From UBA11606 sp964504305 (lineage in GTDB: Bacteria; Actinomycetota; Acidimicrobiia; Acidimicrobiales; Aldehydirespiratoraceae): 64,000 bases of DNA. The translations under genes were made by a program, and so were the position numbers. The notes beneath the pieces were generated by a model, which made no database searches, was not told the origin of the DNA, and was given only the letters and a program-made list of their open reading frames with translations. This document shows, piece after piece, positions 9,281 through 17,543 of the stretch; positions within the stretch are counted from its first letter, which is position 1, and each line of letters starts with the position of its first letter. The stretch spans positions 124,001 to 188,000 of the forward strand of contig CAZDEB010000004.1 in assembly GCA_964504305.1 (NCBI GenBank), written 5' to 3'.

Positions 9281-10000
9281 TCAGTCGGCTAGTCGAATTC
9301 GCAGACGTTTGTTGCCTTTGCCTTTGGATTCGGTCTTGATGACCTCGAACCGACCCACTTCGCCGGTGCGGGCCACGTGAGTGCCGCCGTCGGCTTGTTT
9401 GTCGAGCCCGACAATGTCGACTACCCGGATCTCGGTGACGCTGTCGGGGATCAGGTTGACTTTGGTGCGGATCAGGTCGGCATCGCCAAGCGCGGTGTCG
9501 CGTGGCAAGAAGCTCACTTCGATTGGCCGGTCGGCGGCGATTTCGGTGTTGACAAGTTGAGTGACTCGTTGCGCGAAACCTTCTGGTAGCGGGTTGAACT
9601 CGAAGTCCATGCGGGCTGACAACGGTTCCATGTTTCCGCCGGTAACCGGCTTGCCCCACTCGTTCCAGATCACTCCGCACAAGATGTGCAGCACGGTGTG
9701 GGTGCGCATCAGTTGATGTCGGCGTTCCCAGTCGAGGGCCGCGGAGATTTCGGTGCCTACCGGTGGCGGGGAGCCGTCGACGGTATGAAACACCGTGGGT
9801 CCCTGGCTGCGCACATCGGTGACGGTGGCCGTTTCCGAGTCCCAGGTGAGCAGGCCGGTGTCGTGGGGCTGTCCGCCACCGGTCGGGTAGAACGCGGTGC
9901 GGTCGAGTTCGATGCGGCCCTCGTCGTCGATGTTCACCACGGTGGCAGTGAACTCGCGAAGTTGAGCGTCGCGAAGGTAGAGGCGATCGGTAAGCGACAT
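9281..10000 (-). CDS. AlaX-type alanyl-tRNA editing protein
   Basis: Free-standing relative of the AlaRS editing domain that deacylates Ser-tRNA(Ala) or Gly-tRNA(Ala). Residues 1-80 form the domain I barrel (DRTAFYPTGGGQPHDTG); the editing core has the metal-binding pair HTVLH (His101 and His105) and GGTHV near the C-terminus. In this copy the usual CGGTH is DGGTH, so the cysteine metal ligand is an aspartate. The chosen ATG at 10000 is preceded by GGGGAG; a longer frame upstream has no support. It lies five bases downstream of the anchored-protein gene, so the two probably share a transcript. Confidence 0.9.
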   Translation of the reverse strand: MSLTDRLYLRDAQLREFTATVVNIDDEGRIELDRTAFYPTGGGQPHDTGLLTWDSETATVTDVRSQGPTVFHTVDGSPPPVGTEISAALDWERRHQLMRTHTVLHILCGVIWNEWGKPVTGGNMEPLSARMDFEFNPLPEGFAQRVTQLVNTEIAADRPIEVSFLPRDTALGDADLIRTKVNLIPDSVTEIRVVDIVGLDKQADGGTHVARTGEVGRFEVIKTESKGKGNKRLRIRLAD

Positions 10001-10005
10001 CGGTG

Positions 10006-10521
10006 TCAGCTCCCCGCGTCGGAGTCGAAGTTGATATCGACGTGGACGCGGTCGGATTCGTCGATCGTGACCGGATAGGTGGTGATCAACTCGCCGGTCG
10101 ATAGTCGGCCGGTTTCTGTCATGGTCACCGATGCACAAACCTCGTCAGTACTCGTCCCCAGCTCGAAGCGCCCGGCGCCGGGGTTCCATGTGAAGAAGCA
10201 GTCGCGAGGTTCGCCGACCGGTCGGGCGTTGAAGGCGTACCAGCCCGCTTCGGGGTCGTCGCCGATGTGCTGCAAGATGATGTCGCGACTACGGCCGGCG
10301 ACGTCGGAATACAAGATGGGGCCACGGTCGGCGATCTCGGTCGAGATACGACCAATCTGGCCGGCGTCGAAGTCGGTGTCGCCCAGCTGTACCTCGACTT
10401 CGCCGCCGCTGCTGGCCAACCAAACAACGCCAGCGCCGAGTAGTAGGGCGATCATTACCGCGGTGAGGCCAACCAGAACGGCGCTCCTGGCGTTCATTTG
10501 AGGGCCGCGGGCGACAGGCAT
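10006..10521 (-). CDS. Membrane-anchored protein of unknown function
   Basis: A short cytoplasmic N-terminus is followed by one hydrophobic helix (about residues 13-37, SAVLVGLTAVMIALLLGAGV) and an extracytoplasmic domain of about 130 residues. The domain has two cysteines (DCFF and EVCASV) that could form a disulfide. I do not recognise the family. The ATG at 10521 has GGAG upstream; Met9 is an alternative. It is divergent from sucC with about 70 bases between the starts, which must hold both promoters. Confidence 0.8.
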   Translation of the reverse strand: MPVARGPQMNARSAVLVGLTAVMIALLLGAGVVWLASSGGEVEVQLGDTDFDAGQIGRISTEIADRGPILYSDVAGRSRDIILQHIGDDPEAGWYAFNARPVGEPRDCFFTWNPGAGRFELGTSTDEVCASVTMTETGRLSTGELITTYPVTIDESDRVHVDINFDSDAGS

Positions 10522-10594
10522 GTGTTCTCCACGTGGGGGTAGACGATTCTTGGTGCCTAGTATTCCAAGGTCCGCTATCCGGGAGGCAAAACCG

Positions 10595-11734
10595 GTGGAT
10601 CTCTTCGAACATCAAGGCAAAGAATTCTTTGCACGCTATGGCATGCCGGTTAGTCCCGGCGAAGCAGTCTTCGACGTCGATGGCGCCGTTGCTGCTGCGG
10701 AAAGACTCGGTACGCCGGTCATGGTCAAGGCTCAAGTGCACGCCGGTGGCCGCGGCAAAGCGGGCGGGGTCAAGTTTGCACCCGACATCGACGCGGTTCG
10801 TGAACATGCCGGCAATATCTTCGGTCTCGACATCAAAGGCCACATCGTCGAACGAATCTGGATCGAAAAGGCGTCCGATATCGCCGAGGAATACTACGCG
10901 AGCTTCACCCTCGACCGTTCGGCCAAGAAACATCTGGGGATGCTGTCCAAAGAGGGTGGCATCGAGATCGAGACGGTCGCCGAAGAGAACCCTGACGCCA
11001 TCGCCAAAATATGGATCGACCCCGTCGACGGCCTCAGCGATGCCGACTGCCGCGAGTGGGTAGCGGCGGCCAACCTCCCCGACGCAGCATTTGAGGGGTG
11101 CGTCGATATCTTGTCGAAGCTCTACACGGCCTACACCGACGGAGACGCCGACCTAGTCGAGATCAATCCGCTGATCCTTACGCCCGAGGGTCAGGTGCAC
11201 GTTCTTGATGCCAAAGTCACCCTCGACGGCAACAGCGAGTTTCGCCACGAGGACTACGCCCAGTACGACGAGACACAACCACGTGACGAACGCGAACAAG
11301 CCGCTCATGCCAAGGGGCTGCAGTACGTCGGCCTCGAAGGCTCGGTTGGCGTGATCGCCAATGGGGCCGGGCTGGCCATGAGTACGGTCGATGTTGTCAA
11401 CCAGGTCGGCGGCAGTCCAGCCAACTTCCTCGATATTGGTGGCGGCGCCAACGCCGACGTAATGGCTGGCGCCCTGCAAGTGATCAACAACGACCCGGCA
11501 GTCAAGTCGATCTTCATCAACATCTTTGGTGGGATCACCCGAGGCGACGAAGTCGCCAACGGGATCGTCGAGGCCATGAAACGGGTTGCGATTGATTCTC
11601 CGATTGTTATTCGTCTCGACGGTACCAACGCTGACGAGGGCCGGGCCATTCTCGCTCCGAGCCTCAACGACAAACTGATGATGGAAGACACCATGCTGGA
11701 TGCGGCCCGCAAAGCCGTCGAACTGGCGAGCTGA
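10595..11734 (+). CDS. sucC: Succinyl-CoA synthetase beta subunit
   Basis: Catalyses, with SucD, the substrate-level phosphorylation step succinyl-CoA to succinate. It starts VDLFEHQGKEFFARYGMPV, the conserved beginning of SucC, with an ATP-grasp domain (VMVKAQVHAGGRGKAGGVK) and a C-terminal ligase domain (FLDIGGGANAD, FINIFGGITRGDEVA). The GTG at 10595 is supported by GGGAGG eight bases upstream. The length of 379 residues is normal. sucD follows after ten bases. Confidence 0.97.
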   Translation: MDLFEHQGKEFFARYGMPVSPGEAVFDVDGAVAAAERLGTPVMVKAQVHAGGRGKAGGVKFAPDIDAVREHAGNIFGLDIKGHIVERIWIEKASDIAEEYYASFTLDRSAKKHLGMLSKEGGIEIETVAEENPDAIAKIWIDPVDGLSDADCREWVAAANLPDAAFEGCVDILSKLYTAYTDGDADLVEINPLILTPEGQVHVLDAKVTLDGNSEFRHEDYAQYDETQPRDEREQAAHAKGLQYVGLEGSVGVIANGAGLAMSTVDVVNQVGGSPANFLDIGGGANADVMAGALQVINNDPAVKSIFINIFGGITRGDEVANGIVEAMKRVAIDSPIVIRLDGTNADEGRAILAPSLNDKLMMEDTMLDAARKAVELAS

Positions 11735-11744
11735 GGAATCAACA

Positions 11745-12629
11745 ATGAGCATTTTCGTAGACGAAAACACCAAGGTGATCTATCAGGGTCTTACCGGCTC
11801 TCAAGGTAGTTACTACGGTCGCCTCAATCGCGAGTACGGCACCCAGGTCGTAGCCGGAACCCACCCCAAAAAAGCCGGAACCGAAGTCGATGGCGTTCCC
11901 GTGTACGCCAACGTCGCGGAGGCGGTGGCGGCAACCGGAGCGACGGCCAGCTGCATCTTCATCCCGGCACCGGGAGTTCGAGGCGCAGTGATGGAAGCGG
12001 CCGAAGGCGGCGTCGAGTTCATCGTTGCCATCACCGAGGGTGTCCCGGCCCACGACGAGGCGTACTTTTACAACGACCTCAAACGCAACTTCCCCAACGT
12101 GCAACTGTTGGGTCCGAACTGTCCTGGCATCATCAGCCCCGGCAAGTGCAATATCGGGATCACCGCGGGCCACATTGCCAAAGAGGGCGGACCGGTCGGC
12201 ATCGTGAGTCGGTCTGGCACCCTCACCTATCAGGCCCTGTACGAACTGAAACAAAAGGACATCGGCGTCACCACGTGTGTTGGTATCGGCGGCGACCCGG
12301 TTCCGGGCACGTCGTTTATCGATTGTCTCAAAGCGTTCGAAGCCGATCCCGCCACCAAGGCCGTCATGATGATCGGCGAGATCGGCGGATCGGCCGAAGA
12401 AGAAGCGGCCGAGTTCATCAAGAACCACATGACCAAACCGGTGTCGTCCTACATCGCTGGCGTCACGGCCCCTCCCGGCAAGAAAATGGGCCACGCGGGC
12501 GCCATCGTCTCGGGCGGCAAAGGCACTGCCGATGCCAAGATGGCGGCCCTTGCCGACGCCGGTGTGCGGGTTGGACACAACCCCACCGAGGCGGGGGAGT
12601 TGATGGCCGAGATCGTCGCTGGTTTCTAA
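11745..12629 (+). CDS. sucD: Succinyl-CoA synthetase alpha subunit
   Basis: CoA-binding subunit. The N-terminal Rossmann domain (VIYQGLTGSQGSYYGRLNREYGTQVVAGTHPKK in pieces) is followed by LLGPNCPGI and the phosphohistidine region ending KKMGHAGAIVSGGKGTA, where the His is phosphorylated. The ATG at 11745 has GAGGAA upstream. It forms a two-gene operon with sucC. Confidence 0.97.
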   Translation: MSIFVDENTKVIYQGLTGSQGSYYGRLNREYGTQVVAGTHPKKAGTEVDGVPVYANVAEAVAATGATASCIFIPAPGVRGAVMEAAEGGVEFIVAITEGVPAHDEAYFYNDLKRNFPNVQLLGPNCPGIISPGKCNIGITAGHIAKEGGPVGIVSRSGTLTYQALYELKQKDIGVTTCVGIGGDPVPGTSFIDCLKAFEADPATKAVMMIGEIGGSAEEEAAEFIKNHMTKPVSSYIAGVTAPPGKKMGHAGAIVSGGKGTADAKMAALADAGVRVGHNPTEAGELMAEIVAGF

Positions 12630-12661
12630 CCGCTACGTCCTTGTCGTTTATAAATCATCGA

Positions 12662-12690
12662 CCTGCCACCACTCGGCGGCAGGGGTTTGG
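12662..12690 (+). terminator. Possible terminator hairpin after sucD
   Basis: CCTGCC (12662-12667) and GGCAGG (12678-12683) can pair around a ten-base loop and are followed by GGTTTGG. The T tract is weak, so termination is only plausible. It lies 33 bases after the sucD stop and ahead of the amidase gene. Confidence 0.35.
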
Positions 12691-12696
12691 CACCGT

Positions 12697-12716
12697 TGGG
12701 GGATGAAAATCCCCCA
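12697..12716 (+). promoter_or_regulatory. Hairpin covering the ribosome site and start codon of the amidase gene
   Basis: TGGGGGAT, a GAAA tetraloop and ATCCCCCA form a perfect eight-base-pair stem with a GNRA loop. The G-rich arm is the only candidate ribosome-binding site of the downstream gene, and its ATG (12703-12705) lies at the stem/loop boundary. This could hold translation off until unfolded. The pairing is seen directly; the regulatory role is inferred. Confidence 0.6.
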
Positions 12717-13794
12717 CGTGGCCGTTTTGGCCACGGTTCTTCTTGGCGCGTCGTGTGCAACGTCGTCGGTCTCGCTCGACCCCGAGACCGAAACCAGTTC
12801 GGTGACCGCACCGTCGTCGAGCACCACCAGTACGACGAGCACCAGCCCATCGACTACCAGCCCGTCCACCACCAGCACGACAACGACCAGCACTACCACT
12901 ACCAGTACGACAACCACCAGCATGCCGGCACCGCCCGATCTGGTCTTCGACGATGACGGCGTGCCGGTCAACGGTCAAACCGACGGTCTCTTGGTTACCA
13001 ACACCGGCTGGCTCACTCCGATTCTGGGCCCAACGCCCACTGGGCACTCGGTGTGGACCCCGTGCGGGCGTCAAGCCGACATTGGTGGTGGTCGGGTAAT
13101 CGACTATGCCGACTTTGTGCTCGACCCCGGACATGGCGGGTCCGAGACAGGAGCGGTCGGGAAGGGAGGTTTGGTCGAGGCCGACCTCAATTTGGCGGTT
13201 GGGCTCAAGATCAGAGACGCGCTTGTTGGTGCGGGGTATTCGGTCGTGATGACTCGCCAAACCGACATCAGAGTCCCGATCGCGACGCGAGCCGAAATCG
13301 CCCACGCCCTCGACCCTGTCGCCTTCATCTCGATTCACTTCAATGCCGGCACCGAGGAGCCGAGCGAGATACCGGGTACCGAGATGTACCATCAGATCGA
13401 GTCGGCCGACTCCAAACGTCTAGCGGGTCTGCTTTACGAAGAGGTGCGATCGGTGCTCGATCAGTACTCGATCGGGTGGGTGGCTATACCCGATGCCGGA
13501 GCGCTGTTTCGCCCCAACCGCGAGGGGACGGACTACTACGGAGTCCTCCGTCGACCGAGCCCGATTACGAGCGTGCTCACCGAGTTCGCCTATCTATCGA
13601 ATCGAGCCGAAGAAGAGCTGGTGAGCCAACCTGATGTACAGGACCAGTTGGCCCAGGCGGTTCTGGCCGCGGTTCGTCGGTTTCTCGACACCAACGACCC
13701 GGGGTCGGGGTTTATTACCGATCCGATGTTCCGGGGCTACGGACCGTCCGGAGCGGGGGGTACCGGCAACTGCACTGACCCGGTTCTCGAATGA
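12703..13794 (+). CDS. N-acetylmuramoyl-L-alanine amidase lipoprotein
   Basis: Cell-wall hydrolase that cleaves the amide between MurNAc and L-Ala. A lipoprotein signal (MKIPHVAVLATVLLGASC, lipid-acceptor Cys18) is followed by a Ser/Thr-rich stalk (residues about 38-73) and an Amidase_3 domain from about 137. Zinc ligands are His144 (LDPGHGG), Glu159 (LVEADLN) and His212 (SIHFNAG); the catalytic Glu is Glu294 in TEFAYLSN. The start codon lies in a stable hairpin. The stop overlaps the ATG of a degenerate homologue (ATGA), so the two are made together. Confidence 0.93.
   Translation: MKIPHVAVLATVLLGASCATSSVSLDPETETSSVTAPSSSTTSTTSTSPSTTSPSTTSTTTTSTTTTSTTTTSMPAPPDLVFDDDGVPVNGQTDGLLVTNTGWLTPILGPTPTGHSVWTPCGRQADIGGGRVIDYADFVLDPGHGGSETGAVGKGGLVEADLNLAVGLKIRDALVGAGYSVVMTRQTDIRVPIATRAEIAHALDPVAFISIHFNAGTEEPSEIPGTEMYHQIESADSKRLAGLLYEEVRSVLDQYSIGWVAIPDAGALFRPNREGTDYYGVLRRPSPITSVLTEFAYLSNRAEEELVSQPDVQDQLAQAVLAAVRRFLDTNDPGSGFITDPMFRGYGPSGAGGTGNCTDPVLE
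12814..12918 (+). repeat. Ser/Thr-rich coding repeat (stalk of the amidase)
   Basis: A run of ACC, ACT, ACG and AGC/AGT codons encodes an almost pure Thr/Ser linker of about 35 residues. It lies between the lipobox and the catalytic domain, so it probably spans part of the envelope and could be glycosylated. The repeat is imperfect at the DNA level and may vary in length between strains. Confidence 0.75.
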
Positions 13795-14786
13795 CCCCTC
13801 GGCGCGCCGTTCTGGCTGCCGTTGCGGCCCCGGTTGTCGCGATGATGTTGGCCGCTGGTTGCGGGACCACCGACCGGTCCTTCGGCATCGAAGAGTCGAC
13901 GGTTCCGCTCTTCGACGACGAGGGGCCGGATCAGACAGATCTCCCCACGTCGACCCCGTCTTCGGCGGGCGTTCACGAGGCGCCGGCGTTGAGGGTAGAG
14001 GACTTGCCAGCCCCGAGAACCGGCGTCAGCGGAGTCGTTGTTGTTGACGACGTGCTGTTACCCGTCGAGGTCTCCGACGAGGGTCTTGTTGCGGTTGGAC
14101 CGTGTGGACAATCCGTTGTGGTAGAGCAGCAACCCCAGCGAGACCTGCTGGTGATCCTCGACCCGGTCGGCGAAACCGAAGCGTTCGCTCTGGTCGAACC
14201 GATCATGGCATTAGCGGCTGAGCGCCTTAACGCGGCCCAGATAAGAGCCACGGTCACTCGAAGTGATTCGACGGTCGTAGCCGCACCCACCCGAGCCGCG
14301 GCTGCGGTGGCGAGCGGGGCGCGGTTGCTGGTGTCTATGGGCCTACAGGAGGTTGCCGATGAGACTGCCGCGGGCCAACACCTCGCGATCGACGTCTTCC
14401 ATCAGATCGACAGTTCGCAGAGCCGACGCTTCGGCGGTTTGCTGCACGAAAACATTCAATCGGTCCTCGAGACCTACGACGTTTCGTGGTTGGCGGCGTC
14501 GGGGTCTGGCGTGCGGCCACTGCTGAACCAGCGGGGCACCGACTTCTACACCATGTTGCGCGACACCGAAGAGATCGACAGCGTTGTCGTGCTCCTGGGC
14601 GGGCGGGCCGCCGACACCGAAACGTTGCTTGGTTCAGCCAGCGGCCGCTCTGAACTCGCCGATGCGTTGGTCGACGCGATTGTTCGCCAGTTCATGACCA
14701 ACGATGTGGGCGGCGGCTACATCCAACCATCCGAAACGGTCAGGAACGCTCCCACCGCCGACGGCGCCCCGGAGTGTGGCAGCTAG
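13791..14786 (+). CDS. Amidase_3-like lipoprotein lacking most catalytic residues
   Basis: The signal MTPRRAVLAAVAAPVVAMML ends in lipobox AAGC (Cys24). The C-terminal 170 residues align with the preceding amidase through shared blocks: HQIDSSQSRRFGGLLHENIQ against HQIESADSKRLAGLLYEEVR, and RGTDFYTMLR against EGTDYYGVLR. The zinc and catalytic residues are mostly gone: LDPGHGG has become LDPVGE, SIHFNAG has become SMGLQEV, and the TEFAYLSN glutamate is replaced in VVLLGGR; only the LVE glutamate remains. It is overlapped with the true amidase by ATGA. I infer a non-catalytic partner or regulator of the amidase, or a peptidoglycan-binding protein. The reading frame is intact over 331 codons. 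Confidence 0.85.
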   Translation: MTPRRAVLAAVAAPVVAMMLAAGCGTTDRSFGIEESTVPLFDDEGPDQTDLPTSTPSSAGVHEAPALRVEDLPAPRTGVSGVVVVDDVLLPVEVSDEGLVAVGPCGQSVVVEQQPQRDLLVILDPVGETEAFALVEPIMALAAERLNAAQIRATVTRSDSTVVAAPTRAAAAVASGARLLVSMGLQEVADETAAGQHLAIDVFHQIDSSQSRRFGGLLHENIQSVLETYDVSWLAASGSGVRPLLNQRGTDFYTMLRDTEEIDSVVVLLGGRAADTETLLGSASGRSELADALVDAIVRQFMTNDVGGGYIQPSETVRNAPTADGAPECGS

Positions 14787-14787
14787 C

Positions 14788-15198
14788 TCAGAACTCGATG
14801 GGCGGAGATTGTTGCGATTCTTCGTTGAGGTCGATCCATGCGCCAGCAATGATGGCGACCGCCGCGAGCCATCCGATCAGGATCCCGGTCCCGGTGTTGT
14901 CGATGAACTCGACGGGGAACAACATGAAAAAGGAGATGAGGCCGAGGACCAAGTTTAGTTGGTCTTGGCTGAAACCAAGGATGCTTTCTGGCGCGGTCAA
15001 CTCGCCGAAAGTCGTGCTGATCACGCTGATCGTCAGCCCCAGACTTATGGCCGCCAAGATGATGCCCATCGTGCCGAAATTCTCGGTGCTCCAACCGTTG
15101 ACCGAGGCGTCGTCGGTCCAGTCGAGAAAGGTTGACACGAACAGTGCGATCCCTCCACCGATCAGTAGGAGCGTGCTTGGTTTTATGTCGTTGTCCAT
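14788..15198 (-). CDS. Four-helix membrane protein of unknown function
   Basis: The 136-residue protein has four hydrophobic segments: LLLIGGGIALFVSTFLDW, IILAAISLGLTISVIS, LVLGLISFFMLFPVEF and ILIGWLAAVAIIAGAWI. It ends in a short acidic tail. The pattern resembles small DUF-type membrane proteins of actinomycetes, but I cannot name the family. The start at 15198 has a strong GGAGGAATT site. It is convergent with the pseudo-amidase gene, one base apart. Confidence 0.8.
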   Translation of the reverse strand: MDNDIKPSTLLLIGGGIALFVSTFLDWTDDASVNGWSTENFGTMGIILAAISLGLTISVISTTFGELTAPESILGFSQDQLNLVLGLISFFMLFPVEFIDNTGTGILIGWLAAVAIIAGAWIDLNEESQQSPPIEF

Positions 15199-15272
15199 AA
15201 TTCCTCCGGGACCGTCACAAGGCGCCAGAATAGTGCGATTCTTGCTCCGTCCGGTGCGGTAGGTTCGACCTG

Positions 15273-16811
15273 ATGAGCTTTGAGAACGGCCAAACCCGAC
15301 GAGCGCTGTTGTCGGTTTACGACAAACGCGGGATTGTCGAACTGGCCCAGGGCCTCGCCGGCCTCGGATGGGAACTGATTTCCAGTGGCGGCACGGCTCA
15401 GGTCATTGCCGATGCTGGGCTAGCGGTCACCGACGTGGCCGAGCACACTGGTTCGCCGATCATGTTGGGGCACCGTGTTGTGACCTTGCATCCCAAGATC
15501 CACGGCGGAATTCTCGCCGACCGTTCCGATCCCGAGCATCAGGCCGATCTAGCGGTCAACGACATCGTCCCGATCGATCTGGTGGTGGGAAACCTCTATC
15601 CGTTCGGCGAATCACCGGGTATTGAGATGATCGATATCGGTGGTCCGACCATGGTTCGGGCCGCGGCCAAGAATCACGCGTACGTCGGTGTCGTGGTCGA
15701 CCCCGACGAGTACCCCACTGTGCTGGCCGAGCTGCAAGCCGATGGCCAGTTGAGTGACGCCTCTCGCCGGCGCCTTGCACGCGCCGCGTTTGCCCACACC
15801 GCGGCCTACGACGCAGCCATCGTTCAGTGGTTGGATGCAACCGACCCCGAACCGGCGGTGTTGCCGCCGACGATTCACCTAGCCCTCGAACGCGCCGAAG
15901 TGCTGCGCTATGGCGAGAACCCTCATCAACAAGGGGCCCGATACCGCCGCGCCCAGCAGCCCGGCATGTGGGATCGAGTTGAACAACACTCTGGGTTGGC
16001 GCTGAGCTATCTCAACTTGTTTGACGCCGACGCCGCGTGGCGGCTGGTCCACGATCTCGGGGACGGGCCGGCCGTGGCGATTGTCAAACACGCCAATCCT
16101 TGCGGCGCAGCAAGAGGAGCTTCTCTCGACGCGGCCTATCGCGACGCGTTTGCTTGTGATCCCAGAAGCGCGTTTGGCGGAATTGTTGCCGTCAACCAGC
16201 GCGTCGATCTGGCGACCGTCGAGGCCATCGAGGCGGCTGCGCAAGCCGACGTTGTTATTGCCCCGGGGTACGAGCCCGGTGTGGTCGAACGACTCGTCGC
16301 CAAACGCAAAAATACTCGGGTGCTCAGTGCCGCTGCACCGTCGGCGTCCGGCGAACCGATAACTCTGCGGCAACTCTCCGACGGTTTCTTGGTTCAAGAA
16401 AGCCACGCCTTTCTTTCGCCCCGCTCGGGCTGGGAAACGGTCTCACAACGTCAACCCACCCCTTCTGAGCTTGATGACGCAGAGTTTGCTTGGCGCATTT
16501 GCGGCCATGTCAGTTCCAACGCGATCGTGCTGGTCAAGGGAGCCGTTGCCTGGGGAATTGGCGCCGGGCAACAGAATCGCATCGAGTCCGGCGAGATCGC
16601 GGCGGCCAAGGCGGCGGGGCGAGCCGAAGGGGGAGCGTGCGCAAGCGATGCCTTCTACCCGTTCGCCGACGGCGTCCACGCCGCCGCCGACGCGGGTGTA
16701 GCGGTTGTGGTGCAGCCGGGGGGATCGGTTGGTGACGAAGCCACGATCGCGGCAGCCAACGAACGTGGAATAGCCATGTTGTTCACCGGCGAACGCCAAT
16801 TTCTTCACTAG
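15273..16811 (+). CDS. purH: Bifunctional AICAR formyltransferase/IMP cyclohydrolase
   Basis: Last two steps of de novo purine synthesis. The N-terminal MGS-like IMP cyclohydrolase domain has RRALLSVYDKRGIVELAQGL, ISSGGTA and KTLHPKIHGG-type text (VVTLHPKIHGGILADR). The C-terminal AICAR transformylase has LRYGENPHQQGA, VKHANPCGAA and SDAFYPFADGVHAAADAGV. At 512 residues it is full length. plsC follows nine bases later. Confidence 0.97.
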   Translation: MSFENGQTRRALLSVYDKRGIVELAQGLAGLGWELISSGGTAQVIADAGLAVTDVAEHTGSPIMLGHRVVTLHPKIHGGILADRSDPEHQADLAVNDIVPIDLVVGNLYPFGESPGIEMIDIGGPTMVRAAAKNHAYVGVVVDPDEYPTVLAELQADGQLSDASRRRLARAAFAHTAAYDAAIVQWLDATDPEPAVLPPTIHLALERAEVLRYGENPHQQGARYRRAQQPGMWDRVEQHSGLALSYLNLFDADAAWRLVHDLGDGPAVAIVKHANPCGAARGASLDAAYRDAFACDPRSAFGGIVAVNQRVDLATVEAIEAAAQADVVIAPGYEPGVVERLVAKRKNTRVLSAAAPSASGEPITLRQLSDGFLVQESHAFLSPRSGWETVSQRQPTPSELDDAEFAWRICGHVSSNAIVLVKGAVAWGIGAGQQNRIESGEIAAAKAAGRAEGGACASDAFYPFADGVHAAADAGVAVVVQPGGSVGDEATIAAANERGIAMLFTGERQFLH

Positions 16812-16819
16812 GGGGGCAA

Positions 16820-17500
16820 GTGAGCGACATCAAGAGCCAAGAATGGGCGATCCGGGTCCACGGCACGCGCCGGGCTCGCGTTTTCTATTCTTTTGTCCGG
16901 GGTTTCATCCGTCAGGTGATTGTGCGGTGGCTGAGGCTGCGCACGGCCGGTCTCGAGCACCTGGACCTCGATGGTCCTGTAATCCTTGCCCCGGTTCACC
17001 GGTCGAACCTTGATGCTCCGATCGTGGCCGCTATCAACAGCCGCCCACTACGGGCACTGGGCAAGGAATCGTTGTTCAAGGGTTCGGTTCTTGCTTGGCC
17101 GATAGCAGCCCTGGGAGCTATCCCGGTCCGGCGCGGGGAAGCCGACCGCGAGGCAATGCGGGCCGCTCGCGAGGTGATCAGCAGCGGCGAGATGATGATC
17201 GTGTTTCCCGAGGGCACCCGTCAGCGAGGGCCGAGCGTCGATGGGGTTTTTGATGGCACCGCGTATCTGGCGCAAAAGACCGGTGCTCCGATTGTGCCTA
17301 TTGGTATCTGGGGAACCGAAGCGGCGATGGGCAGCGGCGCTCGCAGGATTTCCAGGGTGCAAAGCGCGGTTGTGGTTGGTGCGCCCATTGCCCCACCCAC
17401 AGGGCGATTGACTCGTCCTGCGTTGTCCGAGTTCAGTTCGAGGGTGTCGGCCGAACTCCAATCGGCGTTGGATGCTGCCCGAGAGCTCGCTGATTCTTAG
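16820..17500 (+). CDS. plsC: 1-acyl-sn-glycerol-3-phosphate acyltransferase family protein
   Basis: Membrane-associated acyltransferase of phospholipid synthesis. Motif I is HRSNLDAPI (HX4D), motif II GAIPVRRGEADREAM, motif III FPEGTRQRG and motif IV APIVPIGIWG. The GTG at 16820 follows GGGGGG at close spacing. At 226 residues it is a normal small PlsC; the precise acyl acceptor is not certain. Confidence 0.9.
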   Translation: MSDIKSQEWAIRVHGTRRARVFYSFVRGFIRQVIVRWLRLRTAGLEHLDLDGPVILAPVHRSNLDAPIVAAINSRPLRALGKESLFKGSVLAWPIAALGAIPVRRGEADREAMRAAREVISSGEMMIVFPEGTRQRGPSVDGVFDGTAYLAQKTGAPIVPIGIWGTEAAMGSGARRISRVQSAVVVGAPIAPPTGRLTRPALSEFSSRVSAELQSALDAARELADS

Positions 17501-17543
17501 CCCGGTCCGAGGTGCGGAGCCTTCCAGCGGTACGATCGGAACC

